Below are positions 1-7,196 of a stretch of 12,480 nt of DNA, one piece after another. Position 1 is the stretch's first letter; each line of letters starts with the position of its first letter. The position numbers were made by a program, and so were the translations under genes. The stretch covers positions 1-12,480 of the forward strand of contig DVND01000108.1 of the NCBI GenBank assembly GCA_018714645.1, written 5' to 3'. This DNA comes from Candidatus Avimonoglobus intestinipullorum. GTDB taxonomy: Bacteria > Bacillota > Clostridia > UBA1381. The notes beneath the pieces are model-generated. The model was given only the letters and a program-made list of their open reading frames with translations. It did not search any database and was not told the origin of the DNA.

Positions 1-513
1 CGGCCTCTGGGCGTGGACAATCTGATTGGCGGGGATGCGGTGCAGAAGCGCGGGATTGCGGAAATTATCGGCCGGCTGGAGGGCTATATCAGGGAGCAGG
101 GCGGCGAAGCCGGCAGCGCCGTCGTGATCAAAAGCATCTTGCTTGAATTTTTGTTTAACCTGAACCGGCTCAGCAAAAAATCCAAAAGCAGCAGCCGGCA
201 GGACGGGCAGGTGAAAGATATCATTGTATATATCAATGAAAACATCACGTCCGAATTAAATTTGGACATCATTGCGGACAACTTCTTTATGAACAAATAT
301 CACTTGTGCCATATTTTTAAGGAACAGACAGGGTTTACGGTCAATAAATATATTACCTATAAGCGTATTCTGCTGGCGCGGGAATTATACGCCGCCGGCC
401 GGACGCTGACCCAGGCCAGCGTGGAAGCGGGCTTTGGGAATTATTCCAATTTTTACAAAATGTATATGAAGGAAACGGGTGTGCCTCCGCGGGAGGGGAT
501 GCGGCAGAATTAG
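1..513 (+). CDS. AraC-family transcriptional regulator, C-terminal part (5' end outside window)
   Basis: The reading frame is open from base 1 and ends at TAG 511-513, so this is the C-terminal ~170 residues of a longer protein. A GTG at 13 is in frame but has no ribosome binding site before it, so the real start is probably upstream of the window. The last ~100 residues form an AraC/XylS-type DNA-binding domain with two helix-turn-helix units: the first around 'LDIIADNFFMNKYHLCHIFK', the second around 'TLTQASVEAGFGNYSNFYKM', ending in the usual 'F..MYMKETGVPP' signature. The preceding part looks like the helical linker that often follows an N-terminal sensor domain, but the sensor itself is not visible, so no ligand can be named. 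A terminator directly after it separates it from the phosphate operon. Family is certain; target genes are unknown and probably lie to the left. Confidence 0.9.
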   Translation, partial: RPLGVDNLIGGDAVQKRGIAEIIGRLEGYIREQGGEAGSAVVIKSILLEFLFNLNRLSKKSKSSSRQDGQVKDIIVYINENITSELNLDIIADNFFMNKYHLCHIFKEQTGFTVNKYITYKRILLARELYAAGRTLTQASVEAGFGNYSNFYKMYMKETGVPPREGMRQN

Positions 514-526
514 GAAAAAATTGGCG

Positions 527-551
527 CAGGGCGTATACGCCCTGTTTTTTT
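527..551 (+). terminator. Rho-independent terminator after the AraC-family gene
   Basis: A perfect 18-base palindrome, CAGGGCGTATACGCCCTG (527-544), folds into a GC-rich stem with a TATA loop and is followed by seven T residues (545-551). It lies 13 bases after the stop codon and insulates the pst operon from upstream transcription. Confidence 0.9.
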
Positions 552-567
552 GTGTCAAAATAATATG

Positions 568-610
568 GATTTAACATAGATTTAACAAATGGAGTATTTT
601 TCATTTAACA
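568..610 (+). promoter_or_regulatory. Putative Pho box (PhoP binding site) and promoter region of pstS
   Basis: GATTTAACA occurs twice exactly, at 568-576 and 579-587, with an 11-base period. A third copy of the core, ATTTAACA, is at 603-610, about two periods further on. PhoP sites in Gram-positive bacteria are known to be TTAACA-like direct repeats spaced by one helix turn, so this is a strong match placed just upstream of pstS and downstream of a terminator. A -10 candidate, TAGACT, sits at 620-625 without a good -35, as expected for an activator-dependent promoter. PhoP binding is inferred. Confidence 0.8.
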
Positions 611-658
611 TGAATCTTGTAGACTAAAACCATCTTAAAAAGATAGGAGAATGGGAAT

Positions 659-1561
659 ATGAAAAAATTGATTGTTTACACACTGACGGCGGTCCTGGCC
701 ATGGGTGCCTTGGCAGGCTGCGGAGGAAACGAAACAAGCGGCGACAATGGGACGAACACTGCGGGCGGAAGCACATTTGATGCGGACCGCGATATCACAG
801 TCGTATCCCGTGAAGACGGAAGCGGTACCAGAGGCGCGTTTACAGAGCTGCTGGGCATTGAAGAAGAAGGCCCTGACGGTTCCACAAAGGATATGACAAC
901 TGATGAAGCAATCATCGCAAATAAGACGGATGTCATGCTGACGAACGTTGCAGGCGATGAATATGGCATCGGCTATGTTTCATTAGGATCCCTCTCAGAT
1001 GCTGTTAAGGCGGTCAAGGTAGACGGTGTTGAAGCGACGGCGGAAAATATCAAAAACGGAACCTATAAGGTATCCCGTCCGTTCAATATTGCAACGAAGG
1101 ACGGCCTGTCCGAGGTTGCGCAGGACTTCATTGATTTTATCCTGAGCCAGGAAGGCCAGGAAGTGGTATCCGGCGACTATATCCCGGTTTCAGAGGACGC
1201 CGCGCCCTATGCAGGCACGATGCCGGCGGGCAAAATCGTTGTGGCCGGCTCCTCCTCGGTATCCCCGGTTATGGAGAAGCTGAAGGAAGCGTATCTGGCG
1301 GTAAACACCAACGCGACCATCGAAATCCAGACCAATGACTCCACCGCCGGGATGACAGCAGCCATAGACGGCACCTGCGATATTGGCATGGCTTCCAGGG
1401 AATTGAAGGACAGCGAATTGGAACAGCTGACGCCCACCCAGATTGCCCTGGACGGCATCGCGGTAATCGTCAATCCGGAAAACCCGGTTGAGGATTTGTC
1501 AACAGAAGCGATCAAAGACATTTTCATGGGCAATACGCTCACCTGGAGTGAAGTTGAATGA
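659..1561 (+). CDS. pstS: Phosphate ABC transporter substrate-binding lipoprotein PstS, apparently circularly permuted
   Basis: This is the extracellular phosphate receptor of the Pst importer (300 residues). A signal peptide ends in a lipobox L18-A19-G20-C21, so the protein is lipid-anchored outside the membrane, followed by a Gly/Asn/Thr-rich linker. The start ATG at 659 has AGGAG at 645-649. The domain order is unusual. Residues ~46-178 correspond to the C-terminal half of ordinary PstS proteins, beginning with the phosphate-binding loop 'SREDGSGTRGAF' (R51, S55, G56, T57 match E. coli R135, S139, G140, T141) and ending 'DYIPV'. Residues ~191-300 correspond to the N-terminal half, beginning 'GKIVVAGSSSVSPVM' and ending 'TWSEV', where a normal PstS would continue into the SGT half. 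No key loop appears lost, so it is probably functional. The stop overlaps the pstC start (ATGA). Confidence 0.93.
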   Translation: MKKLIVYTLTAVLAMGALAGCGGNETSGDNGTNTAGGSTFDADRDITVVSREDGSGTRGAFTELLGIEEEGPDGSTKDMTTDEAIIANKTDVMLTNVAGDEYGIGYVSLGSLSDAVKAVKVDGVEATAENIKNGTYKVSRPFNIATKDGLSEVAQDFIDFILSQEGQEVVSGDYIPVSEDAAPYAGTMPAGKIVVAGSSSVSPVMEKLKEAYLAVNTNATIEIQTNDSTAGMTAAIDGTCDIGMASRELKDSELEQLTPTQIALDGIAVIVNPENPVEDLSTEAIKDIFMGNTLTWSEVE

Positions 1562-2406
1562 TGAAAGAAAAGATAATGGGCGGCGTGTTTTTTATCGCCG
1601 CCATGGCTTCTATATTGGCGGTTTTGCTGATTTGCGTGTTCCTGTTTGCAAACGGCATCCCCGCTATGGCAGAAATCGGGTTCTTTGATTTTATACTGGG
1701 GCGCGAATGGGCGCCTACGGACAATCCTGCGTCATACGGGATTTTCCCGATGATTGTGGGAAGCTTGTACATCACCGCCGGGGCAATCCTCATCGGCGTG
1801 CCCATTGGCATTCTGACGGCGGTCTTCATGGCTTATTACTGCCCGAAGCCCCTTTACAGGTTTTTAAAGCCTGCAACGGAGCTGTTGGCGGGCATCCCCT
1901 CCATTGTATACGGCTTTTTCGGCCTTGTGGTATTGGTCCCCCTTGTCAGGATGATTGGCGGGAACGGGAATTCCATTCTCACCGCCTCCATCCTGCTGGG
2001 CATCATGATCCTGCCGACGATCATCGGCGTAAGCGAATCCGCCATCCGCAGCGTGCCGCGGAGTTATTATGAGGGCGCGCTGGCGTTGGGCGCAACCCAT
2101 GAACGGAGCTTGTTCGCCTGCGTTCTGCCCGCGGCAAAGTCGGGCATTATGGCGGGCGTCATTTTGGGCATCGGCCGTGCCATTGGCGAAACGATGGCGG
2201 TCATCATGGTGGCGGGAAACCAGGCGCGTATGCCGCGGGGGATTTTACGCGGCGTCCGTACTCTGACGGCCAATATCGTCATGGAAATGGGCTACGCGGC
2301 GGATTTGCACCGTGAAGCGCTGATAGCCACCGGCGTGGTGCTGTTCGTGTTCATTTTGATTATCAATGTTTGCTTTGCGCTGTTGAAGAGGAGGTCGGAC
2401 AAATGA
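1558..2406 (+). CDS. pstC: Phosphate ABC transporter permease PstC
   Basis: One of the two membrane subunits forming the phosphate channel of the PstSCAB importer (282 residues). Six hydrophobic segments are visible at about residues 8-32, 62-92, 108-133, 140-160, 196-220 and 253-277. The cytoplasmic coupling loop that contacts PstB is the EAA-type motif starting 'EGALALGATHERS' (172-184). The 'ELLAGIPSIVYGFFG' stretch (108-122) is typical of Pst permeases. The start overlaps the pstS stop by 4 bases (ATGA). A second ATG follows immediately at 1561. GGAG at 1545-1548, inside the pstS end, serves as ribosome binding site. It can be told from PstA by its position directly after pstS and its longer first periplasmic loop 'GREWAPTDNPASYGIF'. 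Expression is translationally coupled to pstS. Confidence 0.95.
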   Translation: MMKEKIMGGVFFIAAMASILAVLLICVFLFANGIPAMAEIGFFDFILGREWAPTDNPASYGIFPMIVGSLYITAGAILIGVPIGILTAVFMAYYCPKPLYRFLKPATELLAGIPSIVYGFFGLVVLVPLVRMIGGNGNSILTASILLGIMILPTIIGVSESAIRSVPRSYYEGALALGATHERSLFACVLPAAKSGIMAGVILGIGRAIGETMAVIMVAGNQARMPRGILRGVRTLTANIVMEMGYAADLHREALIATGVVLFVFILIINVCFALLKRRSDK

Positions 2407-3230
2407 AAAAGCAGCTGAACCATCCGGGCTCTTTCATCGTAAGGGCGTTGATATTTCTGGCGGCGGCGCTGACCTTCGGCGCCCTGCTGTTTATTATATT
2501 TTACATTTTGATCAAAGGCATTCCGCATATCCGCCCGGAGCTGTTTGCCCTGCATTATAATACGGAAAACGTCTCCATGTTCCCGGCGATTGTCAACACG
2601 GTTATCACAACGGTATGCTCATTGGGGATTGCGGCAATTCTTGGGATTTTTACGGCAATCTATCTGGTGGAATATGCAAAACGCGGAAATAAGATTGTAG
2701 GGCTCATCCGTCTGACGGCGGAGACGCTCTCCGGCATCCCCTCTATTGTGTATGGGCTGTTCGGGATGCTGTTTTTTGTGACATATCTGGAATTTGGTTA
2801 CTCCATACTCGCCGGCGCGCTGACGCTGTCGATTATGATCTTGCCGCTGATTATGCGCACCACGGAGGAGGCGCTGAAAGCCGTGCCGGATTCCTACCGG
2901 GAGGCCAGCTTTGGATTGGGCGCGGGCAAGCTGCGCACTGTGTTTAAGGTGGTGCTTCCGTCGGCGGTGCCGGGCATTTTGGCGGGCGTTATTTTGGCTG
3001 TGGGCAGGATTGTTGGGGAAACGGCTGCATTGATTTATACGGCGGGAACGGTTGCAGAACTGCCGGAAGGGCTGTTTTCATCGGGCCGGACGCTGGCGGT
3101 GCACATGTATGCGCTGTCGAGCGAAGGGCTTTACACGAACCAGGCATATGCGACAGCGGTCGTGCTGCTGGTGCTGGTGCTTGGGATCAACACGCTGTCG
3201 GCGTACTTATCAAGGAGACTGATGAAATGA
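2403..3230 (+). CDS. pstA: Phosphate ABC transporter permease PstA
   Basis: Second channel subunit of the phosphate importer (275 residues), pairing with PstC in the membrane. Hydrophobic segments lie at about 12-38, 61-90, 107-130, 133-152, 188-214 and 248-272. The EAA-type loop 'EASFGLGAGKLRTVF' (167-181) contacts the ATPase. 'ETLSGIPSIVYGLFG' (107-121) is the counterpart of the PstC motif, showing the common origin of both permeases. The ATG at 2403 was chosen over an in-frame TTG at 2370 because AGAGGAGG (2387-2394) sits 8 bases before it and because it overlaps the pstC stop by 4 bases, like the neighbouring junctions. The end overlaps pstB in the same way. Confidence 0.95.
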   Translation: MKKQLNHPGSFIVRALIFLAAALTFGALLFIIFYILIKGIPHIRPELFALHYNTENVSMFPAIVNTVITTVCSLGIAAILGIFTAIYLVEYAKRGNKIVGLIRLTAETLSGIPSIVYGLFGMLFFVTYLEFGYSILAGALTLSIMILPLIMRTTEEALKAVPDSYREASFGLGAGKLRTVFKVVLPSAVPGILAGVILAVGRIVGETAALIYTAGTVAELPEGLFSSGRTLAVHMYALSSEGLYTNQAYATAVVLLVLVLGINTLSAYLSRRLMK

Positions 3231-3976
3231 GTAAATTTAGCGTAAAAGACCTGGATTTATATTATGGCGATTTCCAAGCGTTGAAGAATATCAACATGGA
3301 AATTGAAGAAAATAAGATTACGGCATTCATCGGGCCGTCCGGCTGCGGGAAATCCACGTTTTTGAAAACGTTGAACCGCATGAATGACCTTGTGGAAAAT
3401 TGCCGCATTGACGGCACAGTGCTGCTGGACGGCGAAGACGTTTATAAAAAGCTGGAGGTCAACATGCTGCGTAAGCGCGTGGGCATGGTGTTCCAGAAGC
3501 CGAACCCGTTCCCGATGAGCGTCTATGACAATATTGCCTTTGGCCCGCGGACCCATGGGGTTCACTCCAAATATAAGCTGGATGAAATTGTGGAAAATTC
3601 TTTGAGGAATGCGGCAATCTGGGACGAGGTGAAGGACCGGCTGAAGAAGAGCGCGCTGGGGCTATCCGGCGGGCAGCAGCAGCGGCTCTGTATTGCGCGC
3701 GCTCTGGCGGTGGAGCCGGAGGTGCTGCTGATGGATGAACCCACCTCTGCCCTGGACCCTATTTCCACATCCAAAATTGAAGACCTTGTCCTGGAGCTGA
3801 AAAAGTGTTATACTATTATCATGGTAACGCACAACATGCAGCAGGCGACGCGTGTATCCGACCGGACGGCGTTTTTCCTGCTGGGCGAGGTTGTCGAGTA
3901 CAACAGTACGGAACAGCTCTTCTCCATGCCGGACGATAAGCGGACGGAGGACTATATCACCGGGAGGTTTGGTTAA
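3227..3976 (+). CDS. pstB: Phosphate ABC transporter ATP-binding protein PstB
   Basis: The ATPase that powers phosphate uptake by PstCA (249 residues, the usual length). All ABC motifs are intact: Walker A 'GPSGCGKST' (36-44), Q-loop glutamine Q90 in 'GMVFQKPNPFP', signature 'LSGGQQQRL' (146-154), Walker B 'VLLMDEP' (166-172) with the catalytic glutamate E171, and switch histidine H202 in 'VTHNM'. The 'KPNPFPMSVYDNIAFGPR' stretch is characteristic of PstB rather than other importers. ATG 3227 overlaps the pstA stop by 4 bases and has AAGGAG at 3212-3217. The stop TAA shares its last A with the phoU start (TAATG). Confidence 0.97.
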   Translation: MSKFSVKDLDLYYGDFQALKNINMEIEENKITAFIGPSGCGKSTFLKTLNRMNDLVENCRIDGTVLLDGEDVYKKLEVNMLRKRVGMVFQKPNPFPMSVYDNIAFGPRTHGVHSKYKLDEIVENSLRNAAIWDEVKDRLKKSALGLSGGQQQRLCIARALAVEPEVLLMDEPTSALDPISTSKIEDLVLELKKCYTIIMVTHNMQQATRVSDRTAFFLLGEVVEYNSTEQLFSMPDDKRTEDYITGRFG

Positions 3977-4623
3977 TGAGGAACAAATTCGATGCGCAGC
4001 TGCAGCAGCTGTGTGATGAACTGATACAGATGGGCGCGCTGGTGGAAAGCGCGATCGCCAATGCCGCCAACGCCATCACGACGCAGAATAAGAGCCTGGC
4101 GGAAAAGGCGATTTCTTTTGACAACGAAGTGGATCAGAAAGAGAAAGACATTGAGCGGCTGTGTTTGAAGCTGCTGCTGCAGCAGCAGCCGGTGGCCAGC
4201 GATCTGCGCCTGATATCCGCCGCGCTGAAGATGATTACCGATATGGAGCGTATCGGCGACCAGGCGGCGGACATCGCGGAAATTTCCATGACGCTCAATG
4301 ACACTGCATATATCAAAAAGCTGGATCACATCCCGGAGATGGCGCGGGCGACCATCCATATGGTGAATACCAGCATTGATGCGTTTGTGAGAAATGATCT
4401 GGAATTGGCAAAGTCCGTCATTGAGGCGGATGACGTGGTGGATAATTTATTTGTGACCATCAAGGATGATTTGGTGAACCTGATCCGCGAGGATGTGAAA
4501 AACAGCGAGGGTGCGATGGATTTGCTGATGGTGGCAAAATACTTTGAGCGTATCGGCGACCATGCGACTAATATCGCGGAATGGGTTGAATTTTCAATTA
4601 CAGGGCATCATAAATCCATGTAA
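3976..4623 (+). CDS. phoU: Phosphate signalling regulator PhoU
   Basis: PhoU links the Pst transporter to the sensor kinase and keeps the Pho response off when phosphate is plentiful (215 residues, cytoplasmic, all-helical). The protein shows the expected internal duplication: the metal-binding motif ERIGDxAxxIAE occurs at residues 91-102 ('ERIGDQAADIAE') and again at 191-202 ('ERIGDHATNIAE'), one per three-helix bundle. The start ATG shares one base with the pstB stop and is preceded by GGGAGG at 3962-3967. Its place between the transporter and the two-component genes matches its bridging role. The family assignment is secure; the partners are inferred from known PhoU biology. Confidence 0.96.
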   Translation: MRNKFDAQLQQLCDELIQMGALVESAIANAANAITTQNKSLAEKAISFDNEVDQKEKDIERLCLKLLLQQQPVASDLRLISAALKMITDMERIGDQAADIAEISMTLNDTAYIKKLDHIPEMARATIHMVNTSIDAFVRNDLELAKSVIEADDVVDNLFVTIKDDLVNLIREDVKNSEGAMDLLMVAKYFERIGDHATNIAEWVEFSITGHHKSM

Positions 4624-4638
4624 AAAGGAGGGGATTCC

Positions 4639-5310
4639 ATGCCGAGAATATATTGTGTTGAGGACGACGCGAACATCCGGGAGCTGATTTGTTATGCGCT
4701 GAAAACCAATGGGTTTGAAGTGGAGGGCTACGAGTGCGCGGCGGATTTTTTTGCCGGGATGGAATCGGCCCTTCCCGAGCTGATCCTGCTGGATATCATG
4801 CTGCCTGACATGGATGGCATGGAGATCCTTGAGAAGCTGCGCGCAGGCAGCGTGACAAAGGATATCCCGGTGATTATGCTGACGGCAAAATCCAGTGAAA
4901 TTGACAAGGTGCGGGGGCTGGACTCCGGCGCGGATGATTACATTACCAAACCCTTCGGCGTGATGGAATTGATATCCCGGGTCAAGGCGGTGCTCCGCCG
5001 TGCCGATGTGCGGATGGATGACGATATCCTGACGATAGGCGATATTTTGATAGACCGGCCCAAACGGATGGTGACCGTGGCGGGGACGCCGGTCACGCTT
5101 ACATATAAGGAATTTGAACTGCTGAGTTATCTGGTGCGTAATAAGGGCATTGTTTTAACGCGGGATAAAATCATGAACGAGGTTTGGGGCTTTGATTTTG
5201 AAGGCGAATCCAGAACGGTGGACGTCCATATCAGGACGCTGCGCCAGAAGCTGGGCGACAACGGAAAAATCATTGAAACAGTCCGGAATGTTGGATACAG
5301 GGTGGGCTGA
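4639..5310 (+). CDS. phoP: Phosphate regulon response regulator (PhoP/PhoB, OmpR family)
   Basis: Cytoplasmic transcription factor that is phosphorylated by the kinase encoded next to it (223 residues). The receiver domain (1 to ~120) has the acidic pair D9-D10, the phospho-acceptor D52 in 'LLDIMLPDMDG', T82 and K104 in 'YITKPF'. A winged-helix DNA-binding domain of OmpR type follows (~128-223), with 'TYKEFELLSYLVRNKG' and 'RTVDVHIRTLRQKLG'. Start ATG 4639 has AAGGAGG at 4625-4631, a stronger site than at the coupled genes upstream, so it may be translated independently. The gap to phoU is 15 bases and to the kinase gene 2 bases. The likely target is the repeat at 568-610, giving positive autoregulation of the operon. 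The PhoP or PhoB name rests on context as well as sequence. Confidence 0.92.
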   Translation: MPRIYCVEDDANIRELICYALKTNGFEVEGYECAADFFAGMESALPELILLDIMLPDMDGMEILEKLRAGSVTKDIPVIMLTAKSSEIDKVRGLDSGADDYITKPFGVMELISRVKAVLRRADVRMDDDILTIGDILIDRPKRMVTVAGTPVTLTYKEFELLSYLVRNKGIVLTRDKIMNEVWGFDFEGESRTVDVHIRTLRQKLGDNGKIIETVRNVGYRVG

Positions 5311-5312
5311 CG

Positions 5313-6968
5313 ATGTATAAAAAAATCTTCAAAAACATGCAGGTGTTATCGGTGACGACGCTTGTATTGGCGTTGATCCTGATATTGTCTGTGTGTTATA
5401 CTTTTTTTAACAGCCGGTTGGTTGATGAGATGAAAAATGAAATAGACCTGTTGGCGTCCACGCTGAATATGCTGGAGGATGACACGGCCTATTTGGAACA
5501 TGTGAACGGGACGCTGGGCCGGAACCGTTTGACGCTGGTCGCGCCGGACGGGACGGTACTCTATGATTCAGATGCTGAGAACCTGAGCAACCATGAAGAC
5601 CGCCCCGAAGTACAAGAGGCGATGCTGAACGGTACGGGGGAAAGTACGCGCCAATCCATTACCCAAGGGGTTTTTGTACACTATTACGCAAAGGCACTGG
5701 ACAATGGGAGTGTGATCCGTGTCGCCAGCGACGTCAGCAATTTTTATAGGCTGTTTGTCAGCGTTTTAATATTGTGCCTGCTGATCATCCTGCTGATATA
5801 TTTTATCAGCGTGGTGCTTGCGCAAAAACTGACGGATAATATCACCCGCCCGCTCAATGAATTGGATTTGGAGCATGGGAACTATGACGGGGCGTATGAC
5901 GAGTTGTCCCCGTTGGTGCGGCGGATCGAGAGCCAGAAAAAAGAGATCGGCCGGCAGGTGGAAACCTTGAAAGCACAAAAATTACAGCTGCAAATGATTG
6001 GCGACCAGATGAATGAAGGCCTGGCGGTATTGGACCAGGAAGGCAATGTGTTGTCCGTAAACCAGAGCGCGCTGGGGATTTTTGGCGCGGAGGAACAAGA
6101 TGTCCTTAACCACAACTTCCTGTATTTATCCCGCGATCCCGCATTGAACGACGGCGTGAAACGGGCGGAGCAGGGCGAAAAGCATATGCTGGAGTTCCGG
6201 CACGCCGGACGGGCATACCAGGTCTTTTTCAGCCCGGTATCCCGGGATGGCGCTGTCACGGGTGTGATTTTGCTGTTGTTTGACGTATCTGAGCGGGCGC
6301 AGGCGGAATTGATCCGCAGGGAGTTTACGGCCAACGTCTCCCATGAATTGAAAACGCCGCTGACGACGATTCTTGGCTATGCCCAGATGATTACGGGCGG
6401 CATGGTAAAGGAAGAGGATATCCGCCCGTTTGCGGCAAAAATTGAAGAGGAGGCCTCCCGGCTGATTGCTTTGATTGAAGATATCATTAAGCTGTCAGAA
6501 CTGGACGAGCGGGAGCAGACGGAGCGGCTGGGAGAAGTGGAGCTGTATAGCGCTGTGCAGGCTGCGGCTGAGCGGCTGGCGGCCTATGCCGCACAAAAAG
6601 GCATTGCGCTGCACATGGACGGCAGTGCGTGCGTGATTTGGGGCAATGTGTCTCAGGTGGAAGAGCTGGCCTATAATTTGTGCGAAAATGCCATAAAATA
6701 CAACAAGGAGCATGGCAGTGTCCGCGTCCATGTGGAGGACGGCGTCCTGACTGTGGAGGATACGGGCATCGGCATACCGGAGGAATATCAGGAACGGGTG
6801 TTTGAACGGTTTTTCCGTGTGGACAAGAGCCATTCCAAAAAGGTGCACGGTACAGGCCTGGGGCTTTCGATTGTAAAGCATATCGCGTTGGCCCACCATG
6901 CGGAGATCAAGCTGGACAGTGTGCCTGGCGAAGGAACAACGGTAACCGTCCGTTTTCAAAAGCGATGA
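5313..6968 (+). CDS. phoR: Phosphate regulon sensor histidine kinase PhoR
   Basis: Membrane histidine kinase paired with the response regulator just upstream (551 residues). Layout: transmembrane segment ~11-31, an extracytoplasmic sensor of ~115 residues, second transmembrane segment ~148-170, a HAMP-like linker with a coiled-coil tendency (~171-225), a PAS domain (~226-325, 'IGDQMNEGLAVLDQEG'), the HisKA dimerisation domain with H344 in 'NVSHELKTPL', then the ATPase domain with N-box 'NLCENAIKYN' (455-464), 'DTGIGIP' (483-489), F-box 'FERFFRVDKSHS' and 'GTGLGLSI' (513-520). All catalytic boxes are intact. It begins 2 bases after the previous stop, with only a weak GGGTGGG-type site, so it is probably translationally coupled. 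The length and large extracellular domain resemble Gram-positive PhoR rather than the shorter enterobacterial type. Confidence 0.93.
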   Translation: MYKKIFKNMQVLSVTTLVLALILILSVCYTFFNSRLVDEMKNEIDLLASTLNMLEDDTAYLEHVNGTLGRNRLTLVAPDGTVLYDSDAENLSNHEDRPEVQEAMLNGTGESTRQSITQGVFVHYYAKALDNGSVIRVASDVSNFYRLFVSVLILCLLIILLIYFISVVLAQKLTDNITRPLNELDLEHGNYDGAYDELSPLVRRIESQKKEIGRQVETLKAQKLQLQMIGDQMNEGLAVLDQEGNVLSVNQSALGIFGAEEQDVLNHNFLYLSRDPALNDGVKRAEQGEKHMLEFRHAGRAYQVFFSPVSRDGAVTGVILLLFDVSERAQAELIRREFTANVSHELKTPLTTILGYAQMITGGMVKEEDIRPFAAKIEEEASRLIALIEDIIKLSELDEREQTERLGEVELYSAVQAAAERLAAYAAQKGIALHMDGSACVIWGNVSQVEELAYNLCENAIKYNKEHGSVRVHVEDGVLTVEDTGIGIPEEYQERVFERFFRVDKSHSKKVHGTGLGLSIVKHIALAHHAEIKLDSVPGEGTTVTVRFQKR

Positions 6969-7007
6969 GATAAAAAAACCGCGGGATGCGGTTTTTTATC
7001 TCTTTTT
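6967..7007 (+). terminator. Terminator of the pst-pho operon
   Basis: An inverted repeat at 6967-6982 and 6988-7002 (GAGATAAAAAAACCGC with GCGGTTTTTTATCTC, one unpaired A) overlaps the phoR stop codon and has the five-base loop GGGAT. A second T run follows at 7003-7007. The AT-rich flanks make it work on either strand. Confidence 0.85.
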
Positions 7008-7196
7008 CAAGGGAAAGTAGTGATGGAATAGACTCCGTCGGTTTCATCAAAATAGTAGTCCCAACTTTAGATGGCAGATTTAATGCGTTTACCATGCCTT
7101 GCAAAAAGCATTTTTGTATTTTATATTAACAAAGTAATATTTAGAGAGAATCTTTTGTCTATATAAAATGACAATTGCAAAAGGAGGATAAACCCT
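7008..7196 (+). promoter_or_regulatory. Intergenic region with promoter of the lipoprotein gene
   Basis: The stretch between the phoR terminator and the next gene is AT-rich. TTGCAA (7099-7104) and TATATT (7122-7127), separated by 17 bases, form a plausible sigma-A promoter about 70 bases before the start. AAGGAGG (7181-7187) is a strong ribosome binding site 9 bases before ATG 7197. Between 7008 and 7090 there is a short coding-like stretch on the minus strand with an internal stop, discussed in the findings; nothing else was recognised. Confidence 0.6.

Noticed and set aside
676..1542. Open frames on the minus strand inside pstS
   Set aside because: They are antisense to a well-supported gene, have low-complexity Ser/Pro/Ala-rich translations, and lack ribosome binding sites and known motifs.
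2370..2402. TTG start giving an 11-residue longer PstA
   Set aside because: No ribosome binding site precedes it, whereas AGAGGAGG is placed correctly for ATG 2403 and lies inside the would-be extension.
4100..4360. Antisense open frames across phoU
   Set aside because: They reflect codon bias of phoU on the other strand, are Leu/Gln/His-rich and show no motif or start signal.
7126..7143. TTAACA before the lipoprotein gene as a Pho box
   Set aside because: Only one TTAACA is present. The sequence 11 bases later does not match, so there is no repeat to support PhoP binding.
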